From positions 372,001 through 436,000 of the forward strand of contig NZ_JBJDLK010000002.1 of assembly GCF_045762675.1 (NCBI RefSeq): a stretch of 64,000 bases of DNA. Reading direction: 5' to 3'. The position numbers and the translations under genes were made by a program. The DNA is from Elizabethkingia meningoseptica_A (GTDB lineage Bacteria; Bacteroidota; Bacteroidia; Flavobacteriales; Weeksellaceae). Shown piece by piece: positions 44,036-52,655 of the stretch. Each line of letters starts with the position of its first letter. Within the stretch, counting starts at the first letter, position 1. The notes beneath the pieces were generated by a model that worked only from the letters and a program-made list of their open reading frames with translations, was not told where the DNA came from and did not search any database.

Positions 44036-44086
44036 GCGACATTGTTGCGTTTAAAAATAAAGATACTATATTCGCAACAAAGTTGC
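44036..44086 (+). promoter_or_regulatory. promoter with two Zur-like operators (sites B and C)
   Basis: Site B GCGAC-ATT-GTTGC (44036-44048) contains the -33 TTG (44045-44047). After a 19-nt spacer the -7-like TATATTCG (44067-44074) overlaps site C GCAAC-AAA-GTTGC (44074-44086). Predicted start about 44081. Same motif as 31242-31254. Confidence 0.65.
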
Positions 44087-44131
44087 ATTAAAACAAAAGA
44101 TATTGTCACACTTATTTAAAACTGATCTGTT

Positions 44132-44605
44132 ATGATGATGCCACAGGTTCTAAAAAATTCTTCTTTTCTTGATTATCGTAATGAAGAGGTTCTCTCTCAT
44201 TTTTCCAGTATGTATGATCTTCCGGAAGAAGAAATTGAAGAGCTCTTTCACGAGACAAAAAAATACATTGCAATATGTACTCAGCCGGGTATATACATTA
44301 ATGACGATATGCTTATTATTGAAGAAATGTGGCATAATTTCATTGCCTTCACTTCTGCTTATACGGAATTCTGCAAACGCTTTTTTAATCGTTTTATTCA
44401 CCATACACCGCCTCAGAAGAGTTCCAATGAATTACTTACAATAAAAACGGAATCTGCCGAGAGGGAAAAAGAAGAGTATTTAAGAAAGAGAGAATTACTG
44501 ATGAATACCGTATATGTACTGTGTGGTGAAAGCACCACTGTAAAATGGTTTAAAGAATATCCGGAAAAGTATACAAAGGAATATATAAAAGCAATTCAGA
44601 AATAA
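44132..44605 (+). CDS. GRDP-like protein of unknown function, probable metal regulon member
   Basis: 157 residues, cytosolic, no signal peptide. The segment IIEEMWHNFIAFTSAYTEFC followed by FFNRFIHHTP resembles the conserved core of glycine-rich-domain (GRDP/DUF1399) proteins, including the WH and HH histidines that could bind metal. No Gly-rich tail is present. Monocistronic, with a promoter covered by two Zur-like operators, so expression at low zinc is inferred. Biochemical role unknown. Confidence 0.72.
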   Translation: MMMPQVLKNSSFLDYRNEEVLSHFSSMYDLPEEEIEELFHETKKYIAICTQPGIYINDDMLIIEEMWHNFIAFTSAYTEFCKRFFNRFIHHTPPQKSSNELLTIKTESAEREKEEYLRKRELLMNTVYVLCGESTTVKWFKEYPEKYTKEYIKAIQK

Positions 44606-44651
44606 ACATTCAATCAATACTTATTTTACTTTATTTAATTAATTTCAACAA

Positions 44652-44753
44652 AAAAGCGGTTGCTTCAAAAACATTGTACTTATTGTCTGTTATCCTTCGA
44701 CAGGCTCAGGATGACAAAACGAGATACTCTTAGTTTTTGAAGCAACCGCTTTT
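44652..44753. terminator. long-stem terminator with repeat in its loop
   Basis: Perfect 20-bp inverted repeat (44652-44671 with 44734-44753, core AGCGGTTGCTTC) with a 62-nt loop that contains the dispersed 17-mer repeat. Serves the GRDP-like gene (+) and the convergent BCCT gene (-). Confidence 0.8.
44694..44710 (+). repeat. dispersed repeat CCTTCGACAGGCTCAGG, copy 2
   Basis: Identical 17-mer (opposite strand) to 14188-14204. It is inside the loop of a terminator hairpin. Confidence 0.7.
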
Positions 44754-44770
44754 ATAATATATTAAACTAT

Positions 44771-46786
44771 TTATTTCATTCTGCGGTTAGCATTGCTGCT
44801 GATAAACATTTCGTTTCTTTCCTCGGAAATAATCTCTATAAACCTTTCATAATGTTTTAGCACATCGGATATCAGCTCATTTTTGGTAAAAAGCCTTACA
44901 TCATATCCTTCACGTCCGTCTCCGAAATAAGATTTCGGGAAAAACGTAAGGTTCTCTTCACTATCCGGAAGGTTTTCCTCATTCAGCAGGTAGTCCGATA
45001 CTGTTCTCGACTGATTTTTCACCCCGTACACAAAATTGTTCACCACATCATAATGAATTTCAATTTCAATTCTTTTTGGGTCCTCCGAGAAATTGAGCTG
45101 TGCCTCGGTTCCATTTTTGGCAAATTCCTCTTTTAATTCTGTAAAAGCACTTTTAACAGTGGTTTCCATAAAATCATCAATAGACTGATGATCGTTAAAT
45201 GAAATAATCTGCTTTAACCGCTCTTTCCAGTATTCTCCGGACCAGGGAACTGTAGATGCTGAAAAATCCCGTTCATAGTAATTCTTATCTATAATCAGTG
45301 CTTTTACCAGACTTACAATAAACAATAGTATAATCACCGAGAATGGCAATGCCGTAATTAACGTCATGCTCTGAAGTGCTGTCAATCCGCCGGCATTAAG
45401 CAGTAACAAAGCTAATGCTGCCAACAATATGCCCCAGAATACAGTCTGCCATTTAGGAGAAATTTTAGCATTTTTGGTGGCAATACTATTCATTACATAC
45501 ATCCCTGAGTCGGCAGACGTGACAAAGAAAATAATGATAATAGCAATAACCAGAAAGCTTACGATCGTTGAGAATGGCATATATTCCAGAAATCTGAACA
45601 TCAATGCATCCGGATTTCCCGCCAGCTCACTAAGTGCACCTCCTGCTACATGAAGGTCAGTCCATATAGCGCTGTTTCCGAAAACAGACATCCATATAAA
45701 ATTAAACAATGTGGGTAGAATAAGTACCGCAGCAATAAACTCTCTGATCGTTCTTCCTTTTGAAATCTTAGCGATAAACAATCCTACATATGGCGACCAG
45801 GAGATCCACCATGCCCAGTATAAAATAGTCCAGTTATAAAACCATGGTAATGTTTCTTCTTCGTAAACATGGGTTCCGAAGGTAAGATTGAAAAAGTTGT
45901 TGATATAATTACCCAGACCTTCTGTAAAGCTTCCAATAAGATAAACTGTAGGTCCCAGAATTAAAACAAAAATCAGCAGAACAATAACACTCACCACATT
46001 GATATTGCTTAGTAATTTTACACCTTTATCCACCCCTGTAATTGCGGAAATAACAGATAAAGAAACCAGTACCGCAACAATAATTACCTGATATATAAAA
46101 CTGTTTTCGGGAACAATATGCAAAATCTGTAATCCGGAATTAATCTGTACAACCCCGAAACCCAATGTGGTAGTAATCCCGAAAAAAGTACTGCACAAGG
46201 CAAAAACATCAATGGCATTCCCCCATCTCCCGTTGATCTTATCCTTCAGCAACGGGTAAAAACAGCTGCGAAGAGAAAGAGGCAGCCTGTAGCGGTAAGC
46301 AAAATAAGCCAGTGACAGCCCTACAATACCATAAATTGCCCAGGCGTGGATTCCCCAATGGAAAAAGGTATACAACTGCGCATTTTTTGCTCTGTTAATG
46401 TGGGTATTCCCTGTAAAAATATCATTAGAATAATGCTGCATCGGTTCAGCCACACTAAAATACATTAAACCGATTCCCATACCTGCCGCAAACAGCATGG
46501 AAATCCAGGAGAAAAAAGAATACTGCGGTTTACTGTCATTCTTCCCCAATTTTATATTTCCGTATTTACTGAACATCAGGTATACCAGAAAAATAACAAA
46601 GATGGTCACCGACCATACATACACCCAGTTCAGGTTTATAAAAATAAATTGCTTGACCGTATTCAGCAAGTCTTCTGTAAATTTAGGATAGACAGCAGAA
46701 AGCAAACAAATACTTATAATAAATATTAAACTGGGAATGGTTACGCCTCTGTTGAATGTAGTTTTCAATTTAAAAAATTTCATCAT
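44771..46786 (-). CDS. BCCT-family betaine/choline/carnitine transporter with C-terminal extension
   Basis: 671 residues from ATG 46786 (the longer TTG start at 46810 is less likely). Twelve transmembrane helices; GMGIGLMYFSVAEPMQHY and the BCCT signature ILYWAWWISWSPYVGLFIAKISKGRT (split here: YWAWWISWSPYVGLF) identify the family. About 140 C-terminal residues form an acidic cytoplasmic tail, as in osmosensing BetT-like carriers. Sodium- or proton-coupled uptake of quaternary ammonium compounds is the family function. Confidence 0.9.
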   Translation of the reverse strand: MMKFFKLKTTFNRGVTIPSLIFIISICLLSAVYPKFTEDLLNTVKQFIFINLNWVYVWSVTIFVIFLVYLMFSKYGNIKLGKNDSKPQYSFFSWISMLFAAGMGIGLMYFSVAEPMQHYSNDIFTGNTHINRAKNAQLYTFFHWGIHAWAIYGIVGLSLAYFAYRYRLPLSLRSCFYPLLKDKINGRWGNAIDVFALCSTFFGITTTLGFGVVQINSGLQILHIVPENSFIYQVIIVAVLVSLSVISAITGVDKGVKLLSNINVVSVIVLLIFVLILGPTVYLIGSFTEGLGNYINNFFNLTFGTHVYEEETLPWFYNWTILYWAWWISWSPYVGLFIAKISKGRTIREFIAAVLILPTLFNFIWMSVFGNSAIWTDLHVAGGALSELAGNPDALMFRFLEYMPFSTIVSFLVIAIIIIFFVTSADSGMYVMNSIATKNAKISPKWQTVFWGILLAALALLLLNAGGLTALQSMTLITALPFSVIILLFIVSLVKALIIDKNYYERDFSASTVPWSGEYWKERLKQIISFNDHQSIDDFMETTVKSAFTELKEEFAKNGTEAQLNFSEDPKRIEIEIHYDVVNNFVYGVKNQSRTVSDYLLNEENLPDSEENLTFFPKSYFGDGREGYDVRLFTKNELISDVLKHYERFIEIISEERNEMFISSNANRRMK

Positions 46787-47169
46787 ATTGTTCGTATATA
46801 AAAAAGTCAAAATATTCCCTGTACTCGTGTAAGGAATATGAATCTAAGCAGATAGAAAAATGGAGCCTTTTGTTCTGAAATTTCCAGGAAACATACACGA
46901 AAAGAAAAAGAAGCCGGTATATTTTAATTACGGCCTGAACCCGTATGTTAAAGATGGAAATTGATAATAATAGAACGACAATTCAGGTGCAAATATAAAA
47001 ACAAATAATTAAATGGTCAGAAACGACCTGTTTTCCGCCCTTCTTTCATATCGTAATCAGGACTGCTCAATATTAATTTTTGGTAATTTATAAAAAACAG
47101 TATACGAATAACGCAACCTTTTGCGTTATAATCATCTTATTAGTATAGAGAACCTGTAAAACCTGTTAT
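46787..47169. other. intergenic region with perfect hairpin
   Basis: No gene seen. It contains a perfect 9-bp inverted repeat ATAACGCAA-CCTT-TTGCGTTAT at 47108-47129 not followed by a T-run, so more likely an operator or RNA stem than a terminator. It precedes the tiny ORF at 47170. Confidence 0.4.
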
Positions 47170-47280
47170 ATGATACCAAAAGAACAAAATATTTTCAGAA
47201 TGCTGGCCTTCATGGTCGTGTATAATACACTGAGAGTGTGCCACAAAATTTTCAAATTAGAAAATAATACCTGCGAATAA
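47170..47280 (+). CDS. possible 36-residue peptide ORF
   Basis: ATG 47170 to TAA 47280: MIPKEQNIFRMLAFMVVYN and a polar tail. No recognised family. Support is circumstantial: it is the only plus-strand ORF before a plus-strand terminator at 47367-47398. Could be spurious, or part of a noncoding transcript. Confidence 0.25.
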   Translation: MIPKEQNIFRMLAFMVVYNTLRVCHKIFKLENNTCE

Positions 47281-47366
47281 TTTCCGCATACTTAATCATT
47301 CCCATATATACGAACCCTGTTCTGAATAATACAGATTTTATCTGTTTTTACGCAGGAATAGTAATT

Positions 47367-47398
47367 CGGGTATCCAATAACCGGTTACCCGTTTTTTT
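47367..47398 (+). terminator. terminator with no clear upstream gene
   Basis: CGGGTA-T-CC / GG-T-TACCCG followed by seven T on the plus strand. The nearest plus-strand annotated gene ends 2.8 kb upstream behind another terminator, so an unannotated transcript in 47100-47367 is implied. Confidence 0.5.
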
Positions 47399-47419
47399 AT
47401 GATTTTTTTCAGGTATTAA

Positions 47420-47821
47420 TCAACCTTTTACACCACTGAATATACTGAACAGAATAACGCCCAATACAATAAGTGTAATAAAAATATACAGTTTGTCTTT
47501 TTCCAGGATAAAACCGAATAATGAAAATACAACCCGGAAAACGGGTGTTGCAATAAGAAATACCACGCCCAGCTGAATCATTTGGGCGGCCTGTAATTGC
47601 AGCACACCTGAAAGTATTCCCCCAAGTGTTGTATTGGAATTACTTTCACCTTTAAAGTGGCTGTAGTCGGGTAAAAACTGAGTTCCGTGATTCATCAGGT
47701 ACAAAATTCCGCCCAACAATACGGTTACAGATGCCAGGCTGACTCCTGTACGTAAAATTTTGCCCACTAATAATTGTATATCCTGATCTGCCCAGTAATT
47801 TTCAGAAAAATATTTTTTCAT
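47420..47821 (-). CDS. DUF1634 membrane protein
   Basis: 133 residues, three transmembrane segments; LLVGKILRTGVSLASVTVLLG and LIQLGV-like MIQLGVVFLIATPVFRV are typical of DUF1634, a family nearly always encoded beside TauE/SafE transporters. Its start overlaps the stop of the TauE gene by one base, so translation is coupled. Probable accessory subunit of that exporter. Confidence 0.85.
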   Translation of the reverse strand: MKKYFSENYWADQDIQLLVGKILRTGVSLASVTVLLGGILYLMNHGTQFLPDYSHFKGESNSNTTLGGILSGVLQLQAAQMIQLGVVFLIATPVFRVVFSLFGFILEKDKLYIFITLIVLGVILFSIFSGVKG

Positions 47822-48654
47822 CAGAATTTATGATTAAATCCGTTAATAATCATTTCAATTGCCACAAGAGTAATCGCCACTGCAAAAATAATCCGAAGTG
47901 TGCGCGGATTTATTTTGGGTAAAATCTTGGCTCCCGTAAGCGCTCCGCACAATACACCCAGTACAACCGGAAAAGCAATTCCGGGATCCATATAGCCTCT
48001 CTGAAGATACACCACTGCAGAAGCTGCGGCTGTAACACCAATCATAAAGTTACTGGTCGTTGTACTCACCTTAAAAGGAATTTTCATTGTACTGTCCATC
48101 GCCAGGACTTTTAAAGACCCCGATCCTATTCCCAAAAGTCCGGATAGCACTCCCGCAACCGTCATTAAAGAAAAACCTCCGGTAACATTGGTCAGCTGAT
48201 AACTCACTTTTTTTCCGTCTACCGGATATGTGCTGTTAAGTTTAAGCTTTTCAGATAATTTGCTGCCCTTTACTAATTTTGCCTCATGCTTCCTTCTGAC
48301 AGTCATGGCTGCTGAGAAAATAAGAACCACACCAAAAATTACGGCAATGGCATTTGTAGGCATATATATGGCGATAAAAGCACCCACAACAGCACCTATT
48401 GTCGTGGCAATTTCCAGAAACATTCCTAAACGTATATTGGTAATTCCTTCCTTTACAAAGGCTGATGCGGCACCCGATGATGTTGCAATTGAAGCAAGCA
48501 ATGCGGCACCAATGGCATAACGGATGTCTACATGAAACCCCAGTGTAAGCAGCGGAATAATAATAACGCCACCGCCCAGTCCTGTAAGTGAGCCCAGCAA
48601 TCCGGCCATATAGGCTCCTGCCAGTAATATTAATGTGAAAATAAGAATCGTCAT
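47821..48654 (-). CDS. TauE/SafE-family anion exporter
   Basis: 277 residues, about eight transmembrane helices in two repeats. MAGLLGSLTGLGGGVIIIPL (repeat 1) and GVLSGLLGIGSGSLKVLAMD (repeat 2) are the TauE/SafE signatures. These carriers export sulfite or sulfoacetate-type anions. Operon order GntR, TauE, DUF1634 suggests an organosulfur or related anion as the inducer; inference. Confidence 0.9.
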   Translation of the reverse strand: MTILIFTLILLAGAYMAGLLGSLTGLGGGVIIIPLLTLGFHVDIRYAIGAALLASIATSSGAASAFVKEGITNIRLGMFLEIATTIGAVVGAFIAIYMPTNAIAVIFGVVLIFSAAMTVRRKHEAKLVKGSKLSEKLKLNSTYPVDGKKVSYQLTNVTGGFSLMTVAGVLSGLLGIGSGSLKVLAMDSTMKIPFKVSTTTSNFMIGVTAAASAVVYLQRGYMDPGIAFPVVLGVLCGALTGAKILPKINPRTLRIIFAVAITLVAIEMIINGFNHKF

Positions 48655-48656
48655 GA

Positions 48657-49307
48657 TTAAAAATTATTATTTAAAATATGATCAAGTACGCTGATCGCCT
48701 GTTTTTCTTTTTTGTTTTTAATGGCTGTATAAAGCTGTTCGTGTAAATGATAACTGATGGCAAAAAAGCTTACCCCTTTAGGCTCTCTTTCATTGAAAAA
48801 GTCGGATATCATTTCTGTAAAACCCTGATACAGCAACAGCAAAACATTATGATTCGCAGCTTTTGCAACATTCAGGTGAAACAAAATATCCGCTTTAATA
48901 CAGGCATCTTTATTTTCTTCCAGAATAGCCTGTTTCTTCTCCTGCAGGCTTTCTGCAATTGCCTCCAGTTGCTCTGTTGTAGCATAACGACAGGCCTTCA
49001 GAATAAGTTCACCTTCTACCAAACGTCTTACCTCATTAATTTCACCGAATTTTGCTTTTTTTAATATATCGGACGGGCTGATCAACTGATTCTTATTTAC
49101 ATAAGTTCCTGATCCCTGCTTCACACGTATAATATTGGAAATTGAGAGCAGCTTTATGGCTTCTCTGATTGTAGATCTTCCGACATTATAAATTTCCATG
49201 AGTTCCTTTTCAGTAGGAAGCTTCTCTCCCACTGCATACTTCCCGTTCAGAATATCTTCCTGTAAACGGGCAGTAATAAGATCTGATAATCGTTCTTTCT
49301 TTTCCAT
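48657..49307 (-). CDS. GntR-family (FadR/FCD) regulator
   Basis: 216 residues from ATG 49307. wHTH: GEKLPTEKELMEIYNVGRST, then IREAIKLLSISNIIRVKQGSGTYV (GntR wing); C-terminal FCD ligand domain with metal-binding histidines (ADILFHLNVAKAANH). Heads the TauE operon (2-nt gap). Promoter TACCTTTG on the minus strand (49331-49324) gives a 10-nt leader; the upstream GTG at 49319 precedes the start point. GATGT-N10-ACATC at 49333-49352 is a candidate operator. Confidence 0.87.
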   Translation of the reverse strand: MEKKERLSDLITARLQEDILNGKYAVGEKLPTEKELMEIYNVGRSTIREAIKLLSISNIIRVKQGSGTYVNKNQLISPSDILKKAKFGEINEVRRLVEGELILKACRYATTEQLEAIAESLQEKKQAILEENKDACIKADILFHLNVAKAANHNVLLLLYQGFTEMISDFFNEREPKGVSFFAISYHLHEQLYTAIKNKKEKQAISVLDHILNNNF

Positions 49308-49323
49308 ATTAAAAAACACAGGG

Positions 49324-49352
49324 CAAAGGTATGATGTATTAATTAAAACATC
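49324..49352 (-). promoter_or_regulatory. GntR-TauE operon promoter and candidate operator
   Basis: -7 TACCTTTG (49331-49324, minus strand) and adjacent inverted repeat GATGT-N10-ACATC (49333-49352). Confidence 0.45.
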
Positions 49353-49421
49353 TGATGAATTTAAATTGATTGTTTAAATAATATTTATTAATATTTATAG
49401 ATAAAACATAATAACAAGAAG

Positions 49422-49456
49422 AAACCCTGCCGGGTCTCAGGACCTTGACAGGGTTT
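49422..49456. terminator. hairpin terminator after osmC
   Basis: AAACCCTG / CAGGGTTT outer stem and GGTC-TCAG-GACC inner stem; between the divergent GntR promoter and the osmC 3' end. Confidence 0.7.
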
Positions 49457-49492
49457 ATTTCTACAGATTATTATTAAAATGATGTGCTGTTC

Positions 49493-49906
49493 TTAACTCT
49501 GAAGTGTTGCATTTAAAGTGATCTCAAAACTGAAGGCTCCACTTACCGGACAGGTTTCTTCGGCACCTTTCGCAATCTGCTGAAATTGTTCATCTGATAT
49601 TCCCGGCACTTTTGCCGTTAATGTGAGTTCAGATTTTGTGATCTTTCCGTCTTCCAGCGTAATAACAGATTTTGTTTCCAGTGTTTCCGGTGTAAAACCA
49701 GCCTGTGTAAGATCCAGGCTCAGCTTCATGGTAAAACAGCCTGCATGAGCTGCTGCCAGCAATTCTTCCGGATTAGTTCCCACACCGTCGGCAAAACGGC
49801 TGTTAAAAGAATATTGTGTCTGATTCAAAACGGTACTTTGCGTTGTAAGGTGTCCGCTTCCTTCTTTAATTGTACCGTTCCATACGGCTGTTGCATTACG
49901 TTTCAT
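49493..49906 (-). CDS. osmC: OsmC-family peroxiredoxin
   Basis: 137 residues, full OsmC length. Redox cysteines in AAHAGCFTMKLS (Cys about 57) and ETCPVSGAF (Cys about 120); NPEELLAAAHA is the family signature. Reduces organic hydroperoxides in the cytosol. Monocistronic. Confidence 0.92.
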   Translation of the reverse strand: MKRNATAVWNGTIKEGSGHLTTQSTVLNQTQYSFNSRFADGVGTNPEELLAAAHAGCFTMKLSLDLTQAGFTPETLETKSVITLEDGKITKSELTLTAKVPGISDEQFQQIAKGAEETCPVSGAFSFEITLNATLQS

Positions 49907-50122
49907 AATTCTTATTTTTTAATGTGATTGTGTAATTATAATTTAATGTGTTAAACCTATTTTGAAAGCCTGATGACTTCAAAAAACAGGTAACAAAACT
50001 GATGTAAAAATTACGGCTTTTTTTCTTTTTTACAGACATACATTCAAGAGATTATTTAAATTTAATATTTCGAAAATTACAAAAGCCAATCACGATTTCT
50101 ACTTCTTTTATTCTGCATTTCA

Positions 50123-50130
50123 TATTTTTG
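50123..50130 (+). promoter_or_regulatory. -7 element of AraC-family gene
   Basis: TATTTTTG; predicted start near 50137, 10 nt before ATG 50147. Confidence 0.45.
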
Positions 50131-50146
50131 TTATACAGACTTTATT

Positions 50147-51034
50147 ATGCATATTGAAAGACAAGTCGGAAAACAAAAACCATTTCCCAGCGAACATATT
50201 ATTTTAAACAGCGAACAGATCGGTACCACTGAGATCTGCCGTCAGGAACATCCTGAGGCCTTCCGCAAACATAAAATGTTGAAAGACCATTTTCTTTTGT
50301 TTGTACTGGAAGGGAAACACGAAGTTCTGATTGCAGATAAAAAATATGTGATTAACAAAGGGGAAATGTTTCTTCTGAAAAAGGCGACTTATGCCGAGTT
50401 TGTTAAAACCGGTAATCCCGATAATCATTTTATTTATGAGAGTGTTTCTTTTTCACTGAAGAAAGAAATCATCATCGATTTTATAAAGCTGATTGAAATG
50501 GAGGGTTATGCGCAAAATTCAGCGTCAGATGGTGAAGTACTGATTCACCCCTATGGGGCACGCCTGCAATCCTTTCTGGAATCCATGAAGCCTTATTTTG
50601 ATGATAATGAAGAAATAAAGGTAGGGTTATTTAAACTTAAAATCCTTGAACTGCTGTATGATCTGGCGCATGCGAATCCCTTATTCCTGCACCAACTCAT
50701 GAGTCTCAACTATAAAGAAACTGTCGATTTACTCACCGTTATGGAAGCCCATTATCTGGAACCGCGTTCTGTTAGTGATCTTGCTTATATTTCCGGCCGC
50801 AGCCTTTCCAGTTTCCGGCGTGAATTTGAATCACTTTTCAGGACAACACCAGCCCGGTGGATTCAGGAGAAACGACTACAGAAAGCACGCGAGCTTTTTC
50901 TCACCACATCGCTCTCCATCACCGATGTATGTTATGAGGTAGGCTATGAAAACACATCGCATTTCTCCAGACTCTACAAAAGTCATTTCGGCTATAACCC
51001 AAGTGAAACCCTAAAGGAAACAGTGGCCAGATAA
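50147..51034 (+). CDS. AraC-family transcriptional regulator
   Basis: 295 residues. N-terminal cupin-like sensor (HFLLFVLEGKHEVLIADKKY, YVINKGEMFLL) and C-terminal double HTH: SDLAYISGRSLSSFRREFES, LFRTTPARWIQEKRLQKARE, then SITDVCYEVGYENTSHFSRL and HFGYNPSE. Exsa-like subgroup. Target unknown; convergent with the beta-lactamase gene, so no operon hint. Confidence 0.88.
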   Translation: MHIERQVGKQKPFPSEHIILNSEQIGTTEICRQEHPEAFRKHKMLKDHFLLFVLEGKHEVLIADKKYVINKGEMFLLKKATYAEFVKTGNPDNHFIYESVSFSLKKEIIIDFIKLIEMEGYAQNSASDGEVLIHPYGARLQSFLESMKPYFDDNEEIKVGLFKLKILELLYDLAHANPLFLHQLMSLNYKETVDLLTVMEAHYLEPRSVSDLAYISGRSLSSFRREFESLFRTTPARWIQEKRLQKARELFLTTSLSITDVCYEVGYENTSHFSRLYKSHFGYNPSETLKETVAR

Positions 51035-51079
51035 TGAGCTACTATATGCCACGGTTCTAAGTCTTGTTCACAAGCAACA

Positions 51080-51958
51080 TTACGGATTGAAATGATCCCA
51101 CACGATTTTTGAAATATCCGAAATTATTTTACAGTTTACAGCATCGGACTCCATGGAGTTCACTACAAATACAGCTAATGCATAATGCTTTCCGTTGGGT
51201 AATGTAACGATTCCGATCTCATTTTCAGCACCGGTAAGTCCGGCTTTATTTTTTCCGGAAGCGCCTGTTTTTCTGGCTACAGGAGTATTTGGGGGAAGCT
51301 GTTCCACCATTTTATTTAATCCGGTTGTTGTTCCGAGCATAACTTTCATCAGATAGTCTGTAGACGTTTTGGAAAGCAATTTTCCATTATAGAACTTCTT
51401 CAAAACCTGTACAGCAGAATCGGGTGTACTGTAATTTTCATACTGTGCATTCCAATCCTTATGCATGGCTTCTTCATTGTATTTTATCTGAAAGCCCTTT
51501 ATTCCTTTAGAATTTATAAACTTCTGAACGGCTTCAGTTCCCCCTATTAATTTCAATAGAAAATCACAACCGTTATTATCACTCAGGGCAACTGTATATT
51601 CAATAATCTCACTGAATGGCACATTCACATTTCCTGCAGGATATTTATCGCGTAATGGTGACCATGTATTTTCGGGCAGATCTGTTTTCTTAATCCACAT
51701 TTTTTGATTGAGAGAAAATTTTCCTTTATCTACCTGATCCAGGACAGCGCAGGCAATATGAAATTTGAAAACACTTTGCATCGGAAGCTTTTCATTTCCG
51801 TTTTTACGATACTTAAATCCATTTTCAAATCCCAGAACCGAAAGCCCGATGGTTGCATTTTTATTCTTTAGTACAGTATTTATTTTTTGATCCAAAAGAG
51901 AATGTTGTCCAAAAGAAAACAGAGAAATAAGGAGAAAAAGAAAGGTTGTTTTATTCAT
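51080..51958 (-). CDS. blaCME: class A extended-spectrum beta-lactamase, CME type
   Basis: 292 residues, signal peptide cut near FSFGQ. Active-site motifs: SVFK (Ser70-xx-Lys73, in MQSVFKFH), SDN (Ser130, in VALSDNNGCD), Glu166 region EEAMHKDWNAQYENYSTP, and KTG (RKTGASGKNK). The MHxDWxxQYxN omega-loop and Lys-rich pattern place it in the CME/PER-CfxA branch of Bacteroidota enzymes. CME enzymes are chromosomal in Elizabethkingia. Periplasmic serine hydrolase of penicillins and cephalosporins. Allele cannot be assigned. Confidence 0.88.
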   Translation of the reverse strand: MNKTTFLFLLISLFSFGQHSLLDQKINTVLKNKNATIGLSVLGFENGFKYRKNGNEKLPMQSVFKFHIACAVLDQVDKGKFSLNQKMWIKKTDLPENTWSPLRDKYPAGNVNVPFSEIIEYTVALSDNNGCDFLLKLIGGTEAVQKFINSKGIKGFQIKYNEEAMHKDWNAQYENYSTPDSAVQVLKKFYNGKLLSKTSTDYLMKVMLGTTTGLNKMVEQLPPNTPVARKTGASGKNKAGLTGAENEIGIVTLPNGKHYALAVFVVNSMESDAVNCKIISDISKIVWDHFNP

Positions 51959-52041
51959 TATCTTGTTTTTTATGAAGTTCTTGAAAGGGTGGGGATATTC
52001 AATAATTAATTGATATCACAAATTTCTGTACAGATATGTTA

Positions 52042-52623
52042 TTAAAACCGGTTATAAAAATCTTTAAGTTCGGAAAGCTTATTACGCTTCCCTGTTTCAG
52101 CTAAAAATTCTTTTAAAATGGCATGAATCTTTCTTCCGTTATTACCGTACATTGGTAAATCCAGATTTGTTATTCTTACGTAACCACCACTATTCAGGTA
52201 AAATCCTGCAATACATATAACCGGGCCTTTAGGCGCTCTGGGTGGAATAGACAAACTGATATATGAAACAGAATCCCATGTAAAACAGCGCACCGGTAAA
52301 GATCGGTTCCACAGAGTTTGGTCATTAATTTCTATATGACCTTTAGCCTGCAATATTATTTTTCTTTCCCGAATGGCAAAAAACATACTGTAAACAGCCC
52401 CGCCAGTCGATAACAGAAACATCAGAAAAAGTATTATCAGAAAGCTACTGTAATTTCCATGTATTTGAGATCCTGGTATCAGAAATACCGAGACTATCAG
52501 CATTATACTAAAACAGAAGAAAAATATAGTCATTGGCAAAACATAGTAATTTCGCCCTACAATACATACATCCTTATTTTCTAATCTGTATGCCCGGAAT
52601 CCTATCCAGTGAGGAAAAGTCAT
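52042..52623 (-). CDS. hypothetical two-helix membrane protein, predicted Crp-regulon member
   Basis: 193 residues. Two transmembrane helices (about 28-48 and 60-85), then a cytoplasmic or PH-like domain (KIILQAKGHIEINDQTLW, VSYISLSIPPRAPKGP) ending in a charged helix. No recognised family. Its promoter region carries the palindrome GTAACA-AT-TGTTAC (52686-52699) at the same spacing from a CATTTTTA box as two other Crp-type promoters in this window. Confidence 0.65.
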   Translation of the reverse strand: MTFPHWIGFRAYRLENKDVCIVGRNYYVLPMTIFFFCFSIMLIVSVFLIPGSQIHGNYSSFLIILFLMFLLSTGGAVYSMFFAIRERKIILQAKGHIEINDQTLWNRSLPVRCFTWDSVSYISLSIPPRAPKGPVICIAGFYLNSGGYVRITNLDLPMYGNNGRKIHAILKEFLAETGKRNKLSELKDFYNRF

Positions 52624-52655
52624 TTCTTGATTATAAATATTTATTAATATGTCTG

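Noticed and set aside
49980..50000. Another GTAACA-type Crp half site (GGTAACAAAACTG)
   Set aside because: Only one half-site; no TGTTAC arm at the right spacing and no CAnnTTTR box 22 nt away.
50147..51958. AraC-family gene as the regulator of the beta-lactamase
   Set aside because: The genes are convergent, not divergent, and no shared operator is visible; CME-type enzymes are generally constitutive as far as I know.
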